The notes: a model not told the origin generated them from the letters alone. 64,000 bases of DNA from Prado023 sp963788325 (GCA_963788325.1 CAWBGJ010000002.1:1-64000), one strand, 5' to 3'; shown: positions 50,502 through 61,026, counted from the first letter of the stretch. Made by a program: numbers and translations.

Positions 50502-51806
50502 ATGACGCTCACCCCGGTCCTCACCGCCCACTGGGACGAGGCCGACTCGTACACGATCGCCGGGTACCAGCGGCACGGCGGCTACGAGCAGGTCGCCCAG
50601 GGCTTCGAGCTGGGCCCCGACGCCCTGATCGCGTTGGTCAAGGAATCCGGCCTGCGTGGGCGCGGCGGCGCTGGCTTCCCGACCGGCATGAAGTGGGGCT
50701 TCGTGCCGCAGGGCGACGGAAAGCCGCACTACCTGGTGGTCAACGCCGACGAGTCTGAGCCGGGGGCCTGCAAGGACATCCCGCTCATGCTGGCCAACCC
50801 GCACGCGCTGGTCGAGGGCTGCATCCTGACCTCGTACGCGATCCGGGCCAACCACGCGTTCATCTACATCCGCGGCGAGGTCCCGCACGTGCAGCGCAGG
50901 CTGCGGGCCGCAGTCCGCGAGGCCTACGCCGCCGGGTTCCTCGGCACGAACATCCAGGGATCCGGCTTCGACCTGGACCTGATCGTGCACAGTGGGGCCG
51001 GGGCCTACATCTGCGGTGAGGAGACCGCCCTGCTCGACTCGTTGGAGGGCCGCCGCGGGCAGCCGCGCCTCAAGCCGCCGTTCCCGGCTGTGGCAGGCCT
51101 GTACGCCTCACCCACGGTCGTCAACAACGTCGAGACGATCGCCAACGTGCCGTACATCGTGCGCAACGGCGCGCAGTGGCTGACCCAGTGGGGCACCGAG
51201 AAGTCCCCGGGCTTCAAGCTGATGGCCGTCTCGGGCCATGTTCGCAATCCCGGCATCTACGAGGTCGCACTGGGCACCACGATGCGCCAGCTGCTCGAGT
51301 ACGCCGGCGGCATGCGCAACGGCGGGGAGCCGAAGTTCTGGCTGCCCGGGGGTTCGAGCGTGCCGATGCTGACCGCCGAGCACCTGGACCTGCCCCTGAC
51401 CTACGAGGACATGGCCGCGGCCGGCACCATGCTCGGCACCGCCACCCCCATGCTGTTCGACGACACCGTCTCGGTGGTCCGGGCTGTCACCCGCTGGCTG
51501 GAGTTCTACGCCCACGAGTCGTGCGGCAAGTGCACCCCCTGCCGGGAGGGCACCGGCTGGATCGCCGGGACGCTCGAGCAGTTCGAGGCCGGCCACGGCA
51601 GTGAGCCCGACCTCGCGATGCTCGGGGAGGTGTGCGGCCAGATCCTCGGCCGTTCGTTCTGCGCCCTGGGCGACGCGGCTGCCACCCCGTTCCCGGCCGC
51701 GCTCAAGCACTTCCCCGAGGAGTTCCTCGCCGGGACCCACACGGCGGCCCACGTGGCCTTCGACCCCGTCGCCGCCACCGCCTTCGCTGCGGGAGCCACC
51801 CGATGA
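50502..51806 (+). CDS. nuoF: NADH-quinone oxidoreductase subunit F
   Basis: 434 residues. NADH/FMN site GLRGRGGAGFPTGMKWGF, FMN loop VNADESEPGACKD, and the N3 cluster motif ESCGKCTPCREGT. Oxidises NADH. Stop overlaps nuoG (ATGA). Confidence 0.97.
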   Translation: MTLTPVLTAHWDEADSYTIAGYQRHGGYEQVAQGFELGPDALIALVKESGLRGRGGAGFPTGMKWGFVPQGDGKPHYLVVNADESEPGACKDIPLMLANPHALVEGCILTSYAIRANHAFIYIRGEVPHVQRRLRAAVREAYAAGFLGTNIQGSGFDLDLIVHSGAGAYICGEETALLDSLEGRRGQPRLKPPFPAVAGLYASPTVVNNVETIANVPYIVRNGAQWLTQWGTEKSPGFKLMAVSGHVRNPGIYEVALGTTMRQLLEYAGGMRNGGEPKFWLPGGSSVPMLTAEHLDLPLTYEDMAAAGTMLGTATPMLFDDTVSVVRAVTRWLEFYAHESCGKCTPCREGTGWIAGTLEQFEAGHGSEPDLAMLGEVCGQILGRSFCALGDAAATPFPAALKHFPEEFLAGTHTAAHVAFDPVAATAFAAGATR

Positions 51807-54307
51807 CCGTGACCACGCCTCCGCCGGCCCCCGGTACCCCGGTGCCCGGTGTTCCCGCCACCCCGGCCACCCCGGCACCGTCGGACCAGGTGACCGTCGC
51901 CATCGACGGCATCGACGTACTCGTGCCCAAGGGCACCTTGATCATCCGCGCTGCCGAGCAGGTCGGCGTGGAGATCCCGCGGTTCTGCGACCATCCGCTG
52001 CTCGAGCCGGTCGCGGCGTGCCGAGCCTGCCTGGTCGAGATCGAGGGCCAGCCCAAGCCGCAGCCTGCGTGCGCGATCCCGGTCTCCGAGGGCATGAAGG
52101 TCCGCACGGCAGGCACCTCGGACATGGCCGCCACCGCCCAGCGCGGCGTGCTGGAGTTCCTGCTGATCAACCACCCGCTGGACTGCCCGGTCTGCGACAA
52201 GGGCGGTGAGTGCCCGCTGCAGAACCAGGCCATGAGCCACGGGCACGGGCAGTCCCGGTTCACCCTGCCCAAGCGGACGTTCCCCAAGCCGGTGGCGCTG
52301 TCCTCCCAGATCCTGCTCGACCGAGAGCGCTGCGTGTCCTGTGCGCGCTGCACCCGGTTCGCCGACCAGGTGGCCGGTGACCCGTTCATCACCCTGCAGC
52401 AGCGCGGCGGCAAGCAGATCGTGGGCATCGCGGCCGACACCCCCTTCAACTCCTACTTCTCGGGCAACACCGTGCAGATCTGTCCGGTGGGTGCCCTGAC
52501 CAGCGCCGCCTACCGGTTCCGCGCCCGCCCGTTCGACCTCGTCTCCACCCCCACGGTGTGCGAGCACTGCGCCAGCGGCTGTGCCCTGCGCACCGACACG
52601 CGCCGTTCGACCGTGCTGCGCCGGCTGGCCTGGGATGACGCGGAGGTCAACTCGGAGTGGAACTGTGACAAGGGCCGCTTCGCCTTCCCTTACCTGAGCA
52701 CCGCTCGGCTCGAGGCGCCGATGGCGCGCACCGACGGCGAGCTGGTGGAGGCCTCGTGGCCTGCGGCGGTCCGCCGCGCGGCCAACGCGCTGGCCGAGTC
52801 CGGCGGGCGCACCGCGGTGCTGCTCGGTGGCAAGCTCACCCTCGAGGACAGCTACGCCTACGCGCGCTTCGCCCGCGCTGTCCTGGGCACCGACTCGATC
52901 GACTTCCGGATCCGTCGCTCGAGTGCGGCCGAGGCCGACTTCCTGCGGTCGGTCGTGGCCGGATCCGGGCTGTCGGTGACCTATGCCGACCTCGACTCGG
53001 CCCCGACGGTGCTGCTGGTCGGCCTCGAGGCCGAGGATGAGTCGCCGATCATCTTCCTGCGCCTGCGTGCCGCCACCCGGTCGCGCGGCACCCAGGTGAT
53101 CAGCGTGGCCCCGTTCGCCTCCCCCGGGGCAGCCAAGCTCAACGCCCACGTGCTCGGCGCCGTACCCGGCCAGGAGGCGGCCGTGCTGGCCGCCCTGGCC
53201 GCCGGCGAGGGCCCGGCCGCCGAGGCACTGGCCGAGCCCGGTTCGGTCATCCTGGTCGGGGAGCGGGCAGCTGAGTCCCCCGGCACCCTCGACGCGGCGG
53301 TCGCACTCGCCCAGAGCACCGGAGCCACGCTGGCCTGGGTACCTCGACGGGCTGGGGACCGGGGTGCGCTGGAGTCAGGTGCGCTGCCCGGGCTGCTGCC
53401 CTGGGGTCGGCCCCTGGCCGATGACCAGGCGCGCGCACAGGTCGCGGCGGCTTGGGGTATTGAGGCGACCGACCTGCCCACGGAGCCCGGGCTGGACCTC
53501 GCCGGCATCGTCGCGGCCGTGGCCGCCGACCGCGCAGCCGCGGAAGCGGCCCACGAGGCCGGGGAGGAGCCGGCGCCGCGTCAGGTGGCTGCGCTCATCG
53601 TCGCCGGCGTCGAGGCCGCCGACACCCCGGATCCGCACGCGTTCGCCGCTGCGCTGGCCGACGTGCCGTTCGTGCTGGCCCTCGAGACCCGGGCCACTGA
53701 AGTCACCGCCCTGGCCGATGTGGTGCTCCCGGTCGGGGTCATCACCGAGAAGTCCGGCACGCTGCTGGACTGGGAGGGCCGTGCCCGCCCGTTCGGCAAA
53801 GTCATCCGTGAGGCGACGAGCATCACCGACGCCCGTGCGCTGGGCCTGGTGGCCCAGGCCATGGGCCGCCCGATGGGCACGATCGAGGTGGCTGACCTTC
53901 GCGCGGAACTGGCTGGTCTGGGCCGCTGGCAGGGCCCCCGGCCGACCGCAGAGCCGGAGCTGGCCAGCCCGACGCCGGCCGTCGAGAAGGGGCAGGTCGT
54001 CCTGGCCAGCTGGCGGCACCTGCTCGACGAGGGACTGCTCCAGCGCGGCGAGAGCGCCCTGGCCGGCACTGCCCGCCCAGCCCTGGCCCGGCTCTCGCCG
54101 GCCACCGCTGCCGAGTATGGCCTGGTCGAGGGCGAGCCGGTGACCGTCGCCTCCGAGCACGGGGCGATCACGCTCCCGCTGGCCCTGACCGAGATGGTCG
54201 ACGGCGTGGTGTGGTTGCCGGGCAACTCCACTGCCAGCGCCGTCAACGCGACGCTGCGGGTGGGCCCGGGGGCCGTCGTGGCCATCAGTGCAGGAGGTGC
54301 GCGATGA
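51803..54307 (+). CDS. nuoG: NADH-quinone oxidoreductase subunit G
   Basis: 834 residues from ATG 51803. Starts with a Pro/Thr-rich extension of 25, then a 2Fe-2S ferredoxin domain (PRFCDHPLLEPVAACRACLVEIEG), His-Cys cluster LDCPVCDKGGECPLQNQAM, 4Fe-4S CVSCARCTRFADQ and CEHCASGCALRTD, then a molybdopterin-oxidoreductase-like domain that lacks cofactor function. Overlaps nuoH by 4 nt. Confidence 0.95.
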   Translation: MTVTTPPPAPGTPVPGVPATPATPAPSDQVTVAIDGIDVLVPKGTLIIRAAEQVGVEIPRFCDHPLLEPVAACRACLVEIEGQPKPQPACAIPVSEGMKVRTAGTSDMAATAQRGVLEFLLINHPLDCPVCDKGGECPLQNQAMSHGHGQSRFTLPKRTFPKPVALSSQILLDRERCVSCARCTRFADQVAGDPFITLQQRGGKQIVGIAADTPFNSYFSGNTVQICPVGALTSAAYRFRARPFDLVSTPTVCEHCASGCALRTDTRRSTVLRRLAWDDAEVNSEWNCDKGRFAFPYLSTARLEAPMARTDGELVEASWPAAVRRAANALAESGGRTAVLLGGKLTLEDSYAYARFARAVLGTDSIDFRIRRSSAAEADFLRSVVAGSGLSVTYADLDSAPTVLLVGLEAEDESPIIFLRLRAATRSRGTQVISVAPFASPGAAKLNAHVLGAVPGQEAAVLAALAAGEGPAAEALAEPGSVILVGERAAESPGTLDAAVALAQSTGATLAWVPRRAGDRGALESGALPGLLPWGRPLADDQARAQVAAAWGIEATDLPTEPGLDLAGIVAAVAADRAAAEAAHEAGEEPAPRQVAALIVAGVEAADTPDPHAFAAALADVPFVLALETRATEVTALADVVLPVGVITEKSGTLLDWEGRARPFGKVIREATSITDARALGLVAQAMGRPMGTIEVADLRAELAGLGRWQGPRPTAEPELASPTPAVEKGQVVLASWRHLLDEGLLQRGESALAGTARPALARLSPATAAEYGLVEGEPVTVASEHGAITLPLALTEMVDGVVWLPGNSTASAVNATLRVGPGAVVAISAGGAR

Positions 54308-55677
54308 ACACCCACGCCATCAACACCCAGGTGCTGGCCGAGTCGTTCGAACCGTTCGGCGTGGACCCGTGGTGGCTGGTGATCCTCAAGGTGGTCGGGC
54401 TGTTCCTGGGTGTGGTCGTGGTCGTCCTGCTGACCATCTGGGGCGAGCGCCGCGTGGTGGCCCGCATGCAGATGCGCCTGGGCCCCAACCGGGTCGGGCC
54501 GTTCGGCGTGCTCCAGGGCCTCATGGACGGCATCAAGCTGGCCCTCAAGGAAGACATCATGCCCACGGCGGCCGACAAGGCCGTGTTCTTCATCGCCCCG
54601 ATCATCTCGGTGGTGCCGGCCTTCCTGGCCCTGGCGGTCATCCCGTTCGGACCGGAGGTCTCGATCTTCGGCACCCGGACGCCACTGCAGCTGACCGACT
54701 TCCCGGTGGCGGTGCTCTACGTGCTGGCGATCGCCTCGATCGGCATCTACGGGATCGTGTTCGCCGGGTGGTCCTCGGGCTCGACCTACCCGCTGCTGGG
54801 CGCGCTGCGCTCCTCGGCCCAGATGATCTCCTACGAGATCGCGATGGGACTGGCCTTCGTGGCCGTGTTCCTGCACGCCGGGTCGATGTCGACCTCCGAG
54901 ATCGTCTCGGCCCAGCAGCCGATCTGGTACGCGGTGATCCTGCTGCCCTCGTTCATCATCTACGTCACGGCCATGGTCGGTGAGACCAACCGGGCCCCGT
55001 TCGACCTGCCCGAGGCCGAGGGCGAGCTCGTGGCAGGCTTCCACACCGAGTACTCCTCGCTGAAGTTCGCGCTGTTCTTCCTGGCCGAGTACGTCAACAT
55101 GGTCACCGTCTCGGCCCTGGCCACCACCCTGTTCCTCGGCGGATGGCAGGCACCGTGGCCGATCTCGGCGATCAACGACGGGATGTTCAACCAGAGCTGG
55201 TGGGGCCTGCTGTGGTTCATGCTCAAGGTCTGCGGCTTCCTGTTCATGTTCATCTGGCTGCGCGGCACGGTGGCGCGGTTCCGCTACGACCAGTTCATGG
55301 CGTTCGGCTGGAAGGTCCTGATCCCCGCCTCGCTGGCCTGGATCGTGCTGGTCTCCACCTTCCGCGCCCTGCGTGACGACCTGCCCAGCAACACCCTGGC
55401 GGTCGGCGCGGTCCTGATGGGCACGCTGCTGGTGGTCTTCGCCGGCTCGTACCTGATCGAGGCCAGGCGCGAGAAGGCCCGGGAGCTGGTCACCGAGCTC
55501 GCGGAGGCCGAGGAGGCCGAGTTCCGCTCCCAGCCGGGTATGCACCCCGTCCCACCGATGCCCGGCGAGCGGTTCGAGTACACACCGCGTGCCCGCCAGA
55601 CCGTGCCCAGCGCACTGGCCACCGACGAGGCCCCCGATGTGGCCACCGACGACACCGAGGAGGCACCCCGTGCCTGA
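54304..55677 (+). CDS. nuoH: NADH-quinone oxidoreductase subunit H
   Basis: 457 residues, eight helices. LLTIWGERRVVARMQMRLGPNRVGPFGVLQGLMDGIKLALKED and ETNRAPFDLPEAEGELVAGFHTEYSS are the quinone-gate signatures. C-terminal 80 residues are a soluble Ala/Glu-rich tail. Overlaps nuoI by 8 nt. Confidence 0.96.
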   Translation: MNTHAINTQVLAESFEPFGVDPWWLVILKVVGLFLGVVVVVLLTIWGERRVVARMQMRLGPNRVGPFGVLQGLMDGIKLALKEDIMPTAADKAVFFIAPIISVVPAFLALAVIPFGPEVSIFGTRTPLQLTDFPVAVLYVLAIASIGIYGIVFAGWSSGSTYPLLGALRSSAQMISYEIAMGLAFVAVFLHAGSMSTSEIVSAQQPIWYAVILLPSFIIYVTAMVGETNRAPFDLPEAEGELVAGFHTEYSSLKFALFFLAEYVNMVTVSALATTLFLGGWQAPWPISAINDGMFNQSWWGLLWFMLKVCGFLFMFIWLRGTVARFRYDQFMAFGWKVLIPASLAWIVLVSTFRALRDDLPSNTLAVGAVLMGTLLVVFAGSYLIEARREKARELVTELAEAEEAEFRSQPGMHPVPPMPGERFEYTPRARQTVPSALATDEAPDVATDDTEEAPRA

Positions 55678-56296
55678 GCTGCCCCAGCCCGTCCGGGGCT
55701 TCGGCACCACCTTCCTGACGATGTTCAAGAAGGTGGCCACCGAGCAGTACCCGGAGGAGAAGGACAAGTACCCGCCCAAGCCGCGCTTCCATGGCCGCCA
55801 CCAGCTCAACCGGCACCCGGACGGACTGGAGAAGTGCATCGGCTGCGAGCTGTGCGCGTGGGCCTGCCCGGCCGACGCCATCTACGTCGAGGGCGCCCAG
55901 AACACCGAGGAGGAGCGCTTCTCCCCCGGAGAGCGCTACGGGCGGGTCTACCAGATCAACTACCTGCGCTGCATCCTGTGCGGCCTGTGCATCGAGGCCT
56001 GCCCGACCCGCGCGCTGACGATGACCAACGAGTACGAGTTGGCCGACCACACGCGTGAGTCGCTGATCTACGAGAAGGCCGACCTGCTCGGCCCGCTGAT
56101 GCCCGGGATGGTGCCCGCACCCCACTCGATGGTGGAGGGCACCGACGACGGCGACTACTACCGCGGTGAGGTCACGGGCGCCACGGAGGCCCAGAAGGCG
56201 GAGGTCGCGGCGCGTGAGGCGGCTGCGGCTGCGGCTGCGGCCGCCGCTGCCGAGGCTGCCGGCGCTGACCCGGGGCAGGGGGCGCAGGCATCGTGA
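55670..56296 (+). CDS. nuoI: NADH-quinone oxidoreductase subunit I
   Basis: 208 residues from GTG 55670, GGAGG upstream. Two 4Fe-4S motifs: CIGCELCAWACPADAI and CILCGLCIEACPTRAL. The C-terminus carries a poly-Ala tail (about 30 residues) beyond the core domain. GTG start chosen because it follows the ribosome site and starts the conserved sequence. Confidence 0.95.
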   Translation: MPELPQPVRGFGTTFLTMFKKVATEQYPEEKDKYPPKPRFHGRHQLNRHPDGLEKCIGCELCAWACPADAIYVEGAQNTEEERFSPGERYGRVYQINYLRCILCGLCIEACPTRALTMTNEYELADHTRESLIYEKADLLGPLMPGMVPAPHSMVEGTDDGDYYRGEVTGATEAQKAEVAAREAAAAAAAAAAAEAAGADPGQGAQAS

Positions 56297-57240
56297 GCGC
56301 ACTGGCCCACCTGGGGGCACTGGCCGCGAACGGCCCGGTCGACGTTGCCCCGAACACTGGCGAGACGGTGACGTTCTGGATCTGCGCGACGCTGGCGGTG
56401 CTCGGCGCGGCCGGCACAGTGCTCTCGCGCAAGTCGGTGCACTCCGCGCTGTTCCTGGCACTGACGATGATCAACCTCGCGGTCCTCTACGTGGCCCAGA
56501 GCGCCCCGTTCCTGGGCATGGTGCAGGTGATCGTCTACACCGGCGCGGTCATGATGCTCTTCGTCTTCGTCCTCATGGTCGTGGGCGTGGATGCTTCGGA
56601 CAACCTCGTGGAGACCATCAAGGGCCAGCGCATCTGGGCGGGCCTGGCCTTCCTGGGCTTCCTGGGCCTGCTGCTCGCCGGGCTCTCCGGCGTGCTCGAT
56701 GGGACCACAGTGGTGGGCCTCGACGAGGCGAATGCCGCTCAGGGCGGCAACGTGCAGGGCATCGGGTCGCTGATCTTCACCCGCTACCTGCTGGCCTTCG
56801 AGGTGACCTCCGCCCTGCTGATCACCGCCGCACTCGGGGCCATGGTGCTCACGCACCGCGAGCGGCTCGAGGCGCGCAAGACCCAGCCGCAGCGCTCCAC
56901 CGAGCGGTTCGTGCCCGGGACGCACCCGGTCAACAAGCCCAACCCCGGGGTGTACGCGCGCAACAACGCCGTCGACATGCCGGCGATGCTGCCCGACGGG
57001 AGCACCGCGGAGGAGTCCGTGCCGGGCCCCCTGCGCGTGCGCGGCCAGGGTGGCGATCCCGACCGGCTGGCGCTGGCCGAGGCCGAGCACCTGCTGGCCC
57101 ACGAGGCAGTCGTCGTCGCCGACGAGGTGTCCTACGTGGGGCACGACGAGGTGGCCGACGAGGCGCCATCCCTCGATGATCCGAACCCACCCGACGAGCC
57201 CGGGCCGGGCACCGATCCGCAGAAGGGACCGGAGCTGTGA
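56293..57240 (+). CDS. nuoJ: NADH-quinone oxidoreductase subunit J
   Basis: 315 residues. Five helices including VQVIVYTGAVMMLFVFVLMVVG; then a long hydrophilic tail of about 115 residues rich in Asp/Glu/Pro, found in some actinobacteria. Proton-pumping arm. GTG start overlaps nuoI. Confidence 0.94.
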   Translation: MSALAHLGALAANGPVDVAPNTGETVTFWICATLAVLGAAGTVLSRKSVHSALFLALTMINLAVLYVAQSAPFLGMVQVIVYTGAVMMLFVFVLMVVGVDASDNLVETIKGQRIWAGLAFLGFLGLLLAGLSGVLDGTTVVGLDEANAAQGGNVQGIGSLIFTRYLLAFEVTSALLITAALGAMVLTHRERLEARKTQPQRSTERFVPGTHPVNKPNPGVYARNNAVDMPAMLPDGSTAEESVPGPLRVRGQGGDPDRLALAEAEHLLAHEAVVVADEVSYVGHDEVADEAPSLDDPNPPDEPGPGTDPQKGPEL

Positions 57241-57536
57241 ACCCCACGAACTACCTGGTGCTCTCGGCGGTCCTGTTCTCCATCGGGGCGGCCGGCGTGC
57301 TGGTGCGCCGCAACGCGATCGTCGTGTTCATGTGCATCGAACTCATGCTCAACGCCTCGAACCTGGCGTTCGTCACCTTCGCGCGCACCCACGGTGTGCT
57401 CGACGGACAGGTCGTGGCCTTCTTCGTCATGGTCGTGGCCGCGGCGGAGGTGGTCGTCGGGCTGGCGATCATCGTGACCATCTTCCGCACCCGCAACTCG
57501 GCCTCGGTCGACGAGCCCAACCTGCTGAAGCTCTGA
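57237..57536 (+). CDS. nuoK: NADH-quinone oxidoreductase subunit K
   Basis: 99 residues, three helices: FSIGAAGVLVRRNAIVVFMCIELMLNASNLAFVTFAR has the conserved Glu of the proton path, and VAAAEVVVGLAIIVTIFR the second. GTG start in GTGA overlap with nuoJ. Confidence 0.96.
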   Translation: MNPTNYLVLSAVLFSIGAAGVLVRRNAIVVFMCIELMLNASNLAFVTFARTHGVLDGQVVAFFVMVVAAAEVVVGLAIIVTIFRTRNSASVDEPNLLKL

Positions 57537-57540
57537 GGGG

Positions 57541-59487
57541 ATGATTGTGAACACCACCCTTGCGGTCCTCGCCTCCGGGCCGGCGTCCCCGGGCGAGGTC
57601 GTGACGGCCACCGGGACGTTCAGCCTGACCGCAGCGCTGATAGCGATCCCGCTGGCCGGTGCGGTCATCCTGCTGCTGGCCGGCAAGCGCTCCAATGCCT
57701 GGGGCCACTGGCTGGCCGTGGGCGCGGTGCTGGCCTCGTTCCTCATCGGGCTCGTCCTGCTCGTGGCGCTGCTCGGCCAGGCCGAGGACGCCCGCACGAT
57801 CAACCAGCAGCTGTGGATGTGGATCGACGTGGGCATGTTCCAGGCCCCGTTCGCCCTGCAGCTGGATCCGCTGAGCATCTGCTTCGTGCTGCTGATCACC
57901 GGGGTCGGCTCGCTGATCCACATCTACTCGGTCACCTACATGTCCCACGACCCGGAGCGGCGCAAGTTCTTCGCCTACCTGAACCTGTTCATCGCCGCGA
58001 TGCTGCTGCTGGTCCTGGCCAACAACTACCTGCTGCTCTACGTGGGCTGGGAGGGCGTGGGCCTGGCCTCGTACCTGCTGATCGGGTTCTGGTTCGCCAA
58101 ACCGTCGGCGGCAACGGCGTCCAAGAAGGCCTTCGTGGTCAACCGGGTCGGCGACTTCGGCCTGAGCCTGGCGATCATGATGATGTTCGCCACCTTCGGC
58201 ACGTTCACCTTCGAGGGCGTCAATGCCAGCGTCGCCCAGGCTGACTCCAACACGGTCACCTGGATCGGCCTGGCGCTGCTGCTGGCGGCCTGTGGCAAGT
58301 CCGCGCAGTTCCCGCTGCAGTCCTGGCTGCTGGACGCCATGGAGGGCCCGACCCCGGTCTCGGCCCTGATCCACGCGGCCACCATGGTCACCGCCGGGGT
58401 GTACCTGATCGTGCGCTCGCACGAGATCTTCAACCTCAGCGAGACCGCCCGGCTCGCGGTGGTGATCGTCGGCACGATCACGCTGTTGATGGGTGCGGTC
58501 ATCGGGTCGGCCAAGGACGACATCAAGAAGGGCCTGGCCGGATCCACGATGAGCCAGATCGGCTACATGTTCCTGGCCGCGGGGCTGGGGCCGGTGGGCT
58601 ACATCTTCGCGATCTTCCACCTGCTCACCCATGGCATCTTCAAGGCGCTGCTGTTCCTGGGGGCCGGTTCGGTGATGCACGGGATGGACGACCAGGTCAA
58701 CATGCGCCGCTACGGCGCGCTGCGCACCTTCATGGTCGCCACCTGGGCCGTCTTCGGCATCGGCTACCTGGCGATCATCGGTGTCCCGCCGTTCGCCGGC
58801 TTCTTCAGCAAGGACGAGATCATCCACGCGGCCTGGGCCGAGCAGCCCGTGGCCGGCTTCGCGGCGCTGATCGGTGCCGGGGTCACGGGCTTCTACATGA
58901 CGCGCATGATGGCCATGACCTTCTACGGCAAGGCCCGATGGGAGGACGGCGTGCACCCGCACGAGTCATCGCGGTGGATGACCATCCCGATGATCATCCT
59001 GGCCGTCGGCGCCGTGCTGGCCGGCTTCCTGATGCTCTACGTCGGCAACATCGAGGAGTGGCTGGCGCCGGTCGTCGGCTACGAGGAGGTGTCCGGAGGC
59101 CTGCCCACGCCGGTGATGATCGTGATGACGCTGAGCGTGGTCGCCGTCGGCGTGGTCATCGGGTGGCGGCAGTACGCGATGCGTGAGGTGCCCGAGATCG
59201 CCCCGACGCAGGTCTCGGCGCTGACCGTGGCCGCCCGCAACGACCTGTACGGCGACGCGTTCAATGAGGCGGTGTTCATGCGTCCCGGCCAGCACCTGAC
59301 CCGGACCCTGGTGTGGACGGATGCGAAGGTCGTGGACGGCGCGGTGAACGGCACCGCAGCGGGCATCGGCGGGCTCAGCGCCCGGATGCGCCGCTGGCAG
59401 ACCGGCAACGTGCGGTCCTACGCCCTGACGATGTTGATCGGTGTCGTGGTCGTCGGCGCCATCCTGGCCCTGGGAGTTGTGCTGTGA
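57541..59487 (+). CDS. nuoL: NADH-quinone oxidoreductase subunit L
   Basis: 648 residues. Antiporter-like core: LGWEGVGLASYLLIGFWF-type segment (YVGWEGVGLASYLLIG), LLDAMEGPTPVSALIHAATMVTAGVYLI, and the C-terminal long lateral helix. Proton-pumping. Ends overlapping nuoM (GTGA). Confidence 0.96.
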   Translation: MIVNTTLAVLASGPASPGEVVTATGTFSLTAALIAIPLAGAVILLLAGKRSNAWGHWLAVGAVLASFLIGLVLLVALLGQAEDARTINQQLWMWIDVGMFQAPFALQLDPLSICFVLLITGVGSLIHIYSVTYMSHDPERRKFFAYLNLFIAAMLLLVLANNYLLLYVGWEGVGLASYLLIGFWFAKPSAATASKKAFVVNRVGDFGLSLAIMMMFATFGTFTFEGVNASVAQADSNTVTWIGLALLLAACGKSAQFPLQSWLLDAMEGPTPVSALIHAATMVTAGVYLIVRSHEIFNLSETARLAVVIVGTITLLMGAVIGSAKDDIKKGLAGSTMSQIGYMFLAAGLGPVGYIFAIFHLLTHGIFKALLFLGAGSVMHGMDDQVNMRRYGALRTFMVATWAVFGIGYLAIIGVPPFAGFFSKDEIIHAAWAEQPVAGFAALIGAGVTGFYMTRMMAMTFYGKARWEDGVHPHESSRWMTIPMIILAVGAVLAGFLMLYVGNIEEWLAPVVGYEEVSGGLPTPVMIVMTLSVVAVGVVIGWRQYAMREVPEIAPTQVSALTVAARNDLYGDAFNEAVFMRPGQHLTRTLVWTDAKVVDGAVNGTAAGIGGLSARMRRWQTGNVRSYALTMLIGVVVVGAILALGVVL

Positions 59488-61019
59488 GCGCCGACTACTA
59501 CCTGGTCGCGCTGATGGCGCTGCCGATCCTGGGCGGGCTGTTGGTGGCCCTGCTGCCCAGGGACAATCCGGGCCTGGCCAAGAAGGTGGCGCTGGGCGTC
59601 TCGCTGCTGGTCGCGGTCCTGGGCATCGCTGCCGCGATGGCCTACGCGCTGCCCCAGGACGGCGGGACCCCGTTCCAGCTGGGGATGTCGTGGGACTGGA
59701 TCCCGGCCTGGGGCGTGAGCTTCTCCCTCGGTGTGGACGGCATCTCGTTGGTGCTCATCCTCATGACCGTGATCCTCGTGCCGGTCTGCATCCTGGCCGG
59801 GTGGGCCGACGCGGAGGAGACCACCGGCTCGGTGCGCGGGTACTTCGCCTGGATCCTGGTCCTCGAAGGCCTGGTCCTGGGTGTGTTCGCGGCCACGGAC
59901 GTGTTCCTGTTCTACGTGCTGTTCGAGGCGATGCTGATCCCGATGTACTTCCTGATCGGCCGCTACGGCGGGCCGCAGCGGCAGTACGCGGCCGTGAAGT
60001 TCTTCCTGTACTCCCTGGTGGGCGGGCTGCTCATGCTGGCCGCGCTGGTCGGCGTCTACGTCCTGTCGGCCCAGCAGTACGGGCAGGGCACGTTCGACTA
60101 CGCCGCCCTGGTCGGCCTGGAGATCAGCCCCGACACCCAGAAGTGGCTGTTCCTCGGGTTCTTCATCGCGTTCGCGATCAAGGCCCCGATGTGGCCGCTG
60201 CACACCTGGCTGCCCGACGCAGCGGCGGAGGCCCCGCCGAGCTCCTCGGTGCTGCTGGTCGGCGTGCTGGACAAGGTCGGCACGTTCGGGATGATCCGGC
60301 TGTGCCTGCCGATGTTCCCCGACGCCTCGAAGTACTTCGCCCCGGCGATCATCGTCCTGGCCCTGGTCGGCATCATCTACGGGGCGCTGGTGGCCATCGG
60401 CCAGACCGACCTCAAGCGCCTGATCGCCTACACGTCGGTCAGCCACTTCGGGTTCATCGTGCTGGGCATCTTCGCGATGACCAGCCAGGGCCAGAGCGGC
60501 TCGACGCTGTACATGGTCAACCACGGGTTCTCGATCGCGGCCCTGTTCCTGATCGTGGGCTTCCTGGCCTCCCGGCGCGGGTCGCGGATGGTCGCGGACT
60601 TCGGGGGCGTGCAGAAGGTCGCCCCCGTGCTGGCCGGGTTCTTCCTCGTGGCTGGCCTGTCCTCGCTGGCCCTGCCCGGCCTGAGCTCGTTCGTCTCGGA
60701 GTTCCTCGTCCTGGCCGGCACCTACACCCGCTACCCGTGGGCCGCGATCGTGGCCACGCTCGGCATCGTCCTGGCCGCGCTGTACATCCTGCTGATGTAC
60801 CAGCGCACCATGACCGGTCCGGTGCGCGACGGTGTGGCCGGCATGCCCGACCTGCGCGGTCGAGAGGTTCTGGCGCTGGCCCCGGTCCTGGCCATCATCG
60901 TGGCCCTCGGGGTGTTCCCCAGCGCCGCGCTCGACATCATCAACCCCTCCGTCGACCAGACGATGTCCGTGATCGGGTCCACCGACCCGGCCCCGGTCGT
61001 CGCCGAGTCCGGGAAGTGA
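59484..61019 (+). CDS. nuoM: NADH-quinone oxidoreductase subunit M
   Basis: 511 residues from GTG 59484. WIPAWGVSFSLGVDGISLVLI, FYVLFEAMLIPMYFLIGRYGG (key Glu), MWPLHTWLPDAAAEAPPSSSVLLVG. Proton-pumping subunit homologous to NuoL. Confidence 0.96.
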   Translation: MSADYYLVALMALPILGGLLVALLPRDNPGLAKKVALGVSLLVAVLGIAAAMAYALPQDGGTPFQLGMSWDWIPAWGVSFSLGVDGISLVLILMTVILVPVCILAGWADAEETTGSVRGYFAWILVLEGLVLGVFAATDVFLFYVLFEAMLIPMYFLIGRYGGPQRQYAAVKFFLYSLVGGLLMLAALVGVYVLSAQQYGQGTFDYAALVGLEISPDTQKWLFLGFFIAFAIKAPMWPLHTWLPDAAAEAPPSSSVLLVGVLDKVGTFGMIRLCLPMFPDASKYFAPAIIVLALVGIIYGALVAIGQTDLKRLIAYTSVSHFGFIVLGIFAMTSQGQSGSTLYMVNHGFSIAALFLIVGFLASRRGSRMVADFGGVQKVAPVLAGFFLVAGLSSLALPGLSSFVSEFLVLAGTYTRYPWAAIVATLGIVLAALYILLMYQRTMTGPVRDGVAGMPDLRGREVLALAPVLAIIVALGVFPSAALDIINPSVDQTMSVIGSTDPAPVVAESGK

Positions 61020-61026
61020 GCCCGCG

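Noticed and set aside
56210..56290. GCGGCTGCGGCT repeats as a tandem repeat element
   Set aside because: Codes for the poly-Ala tail of NuoI; simple codon repetition.
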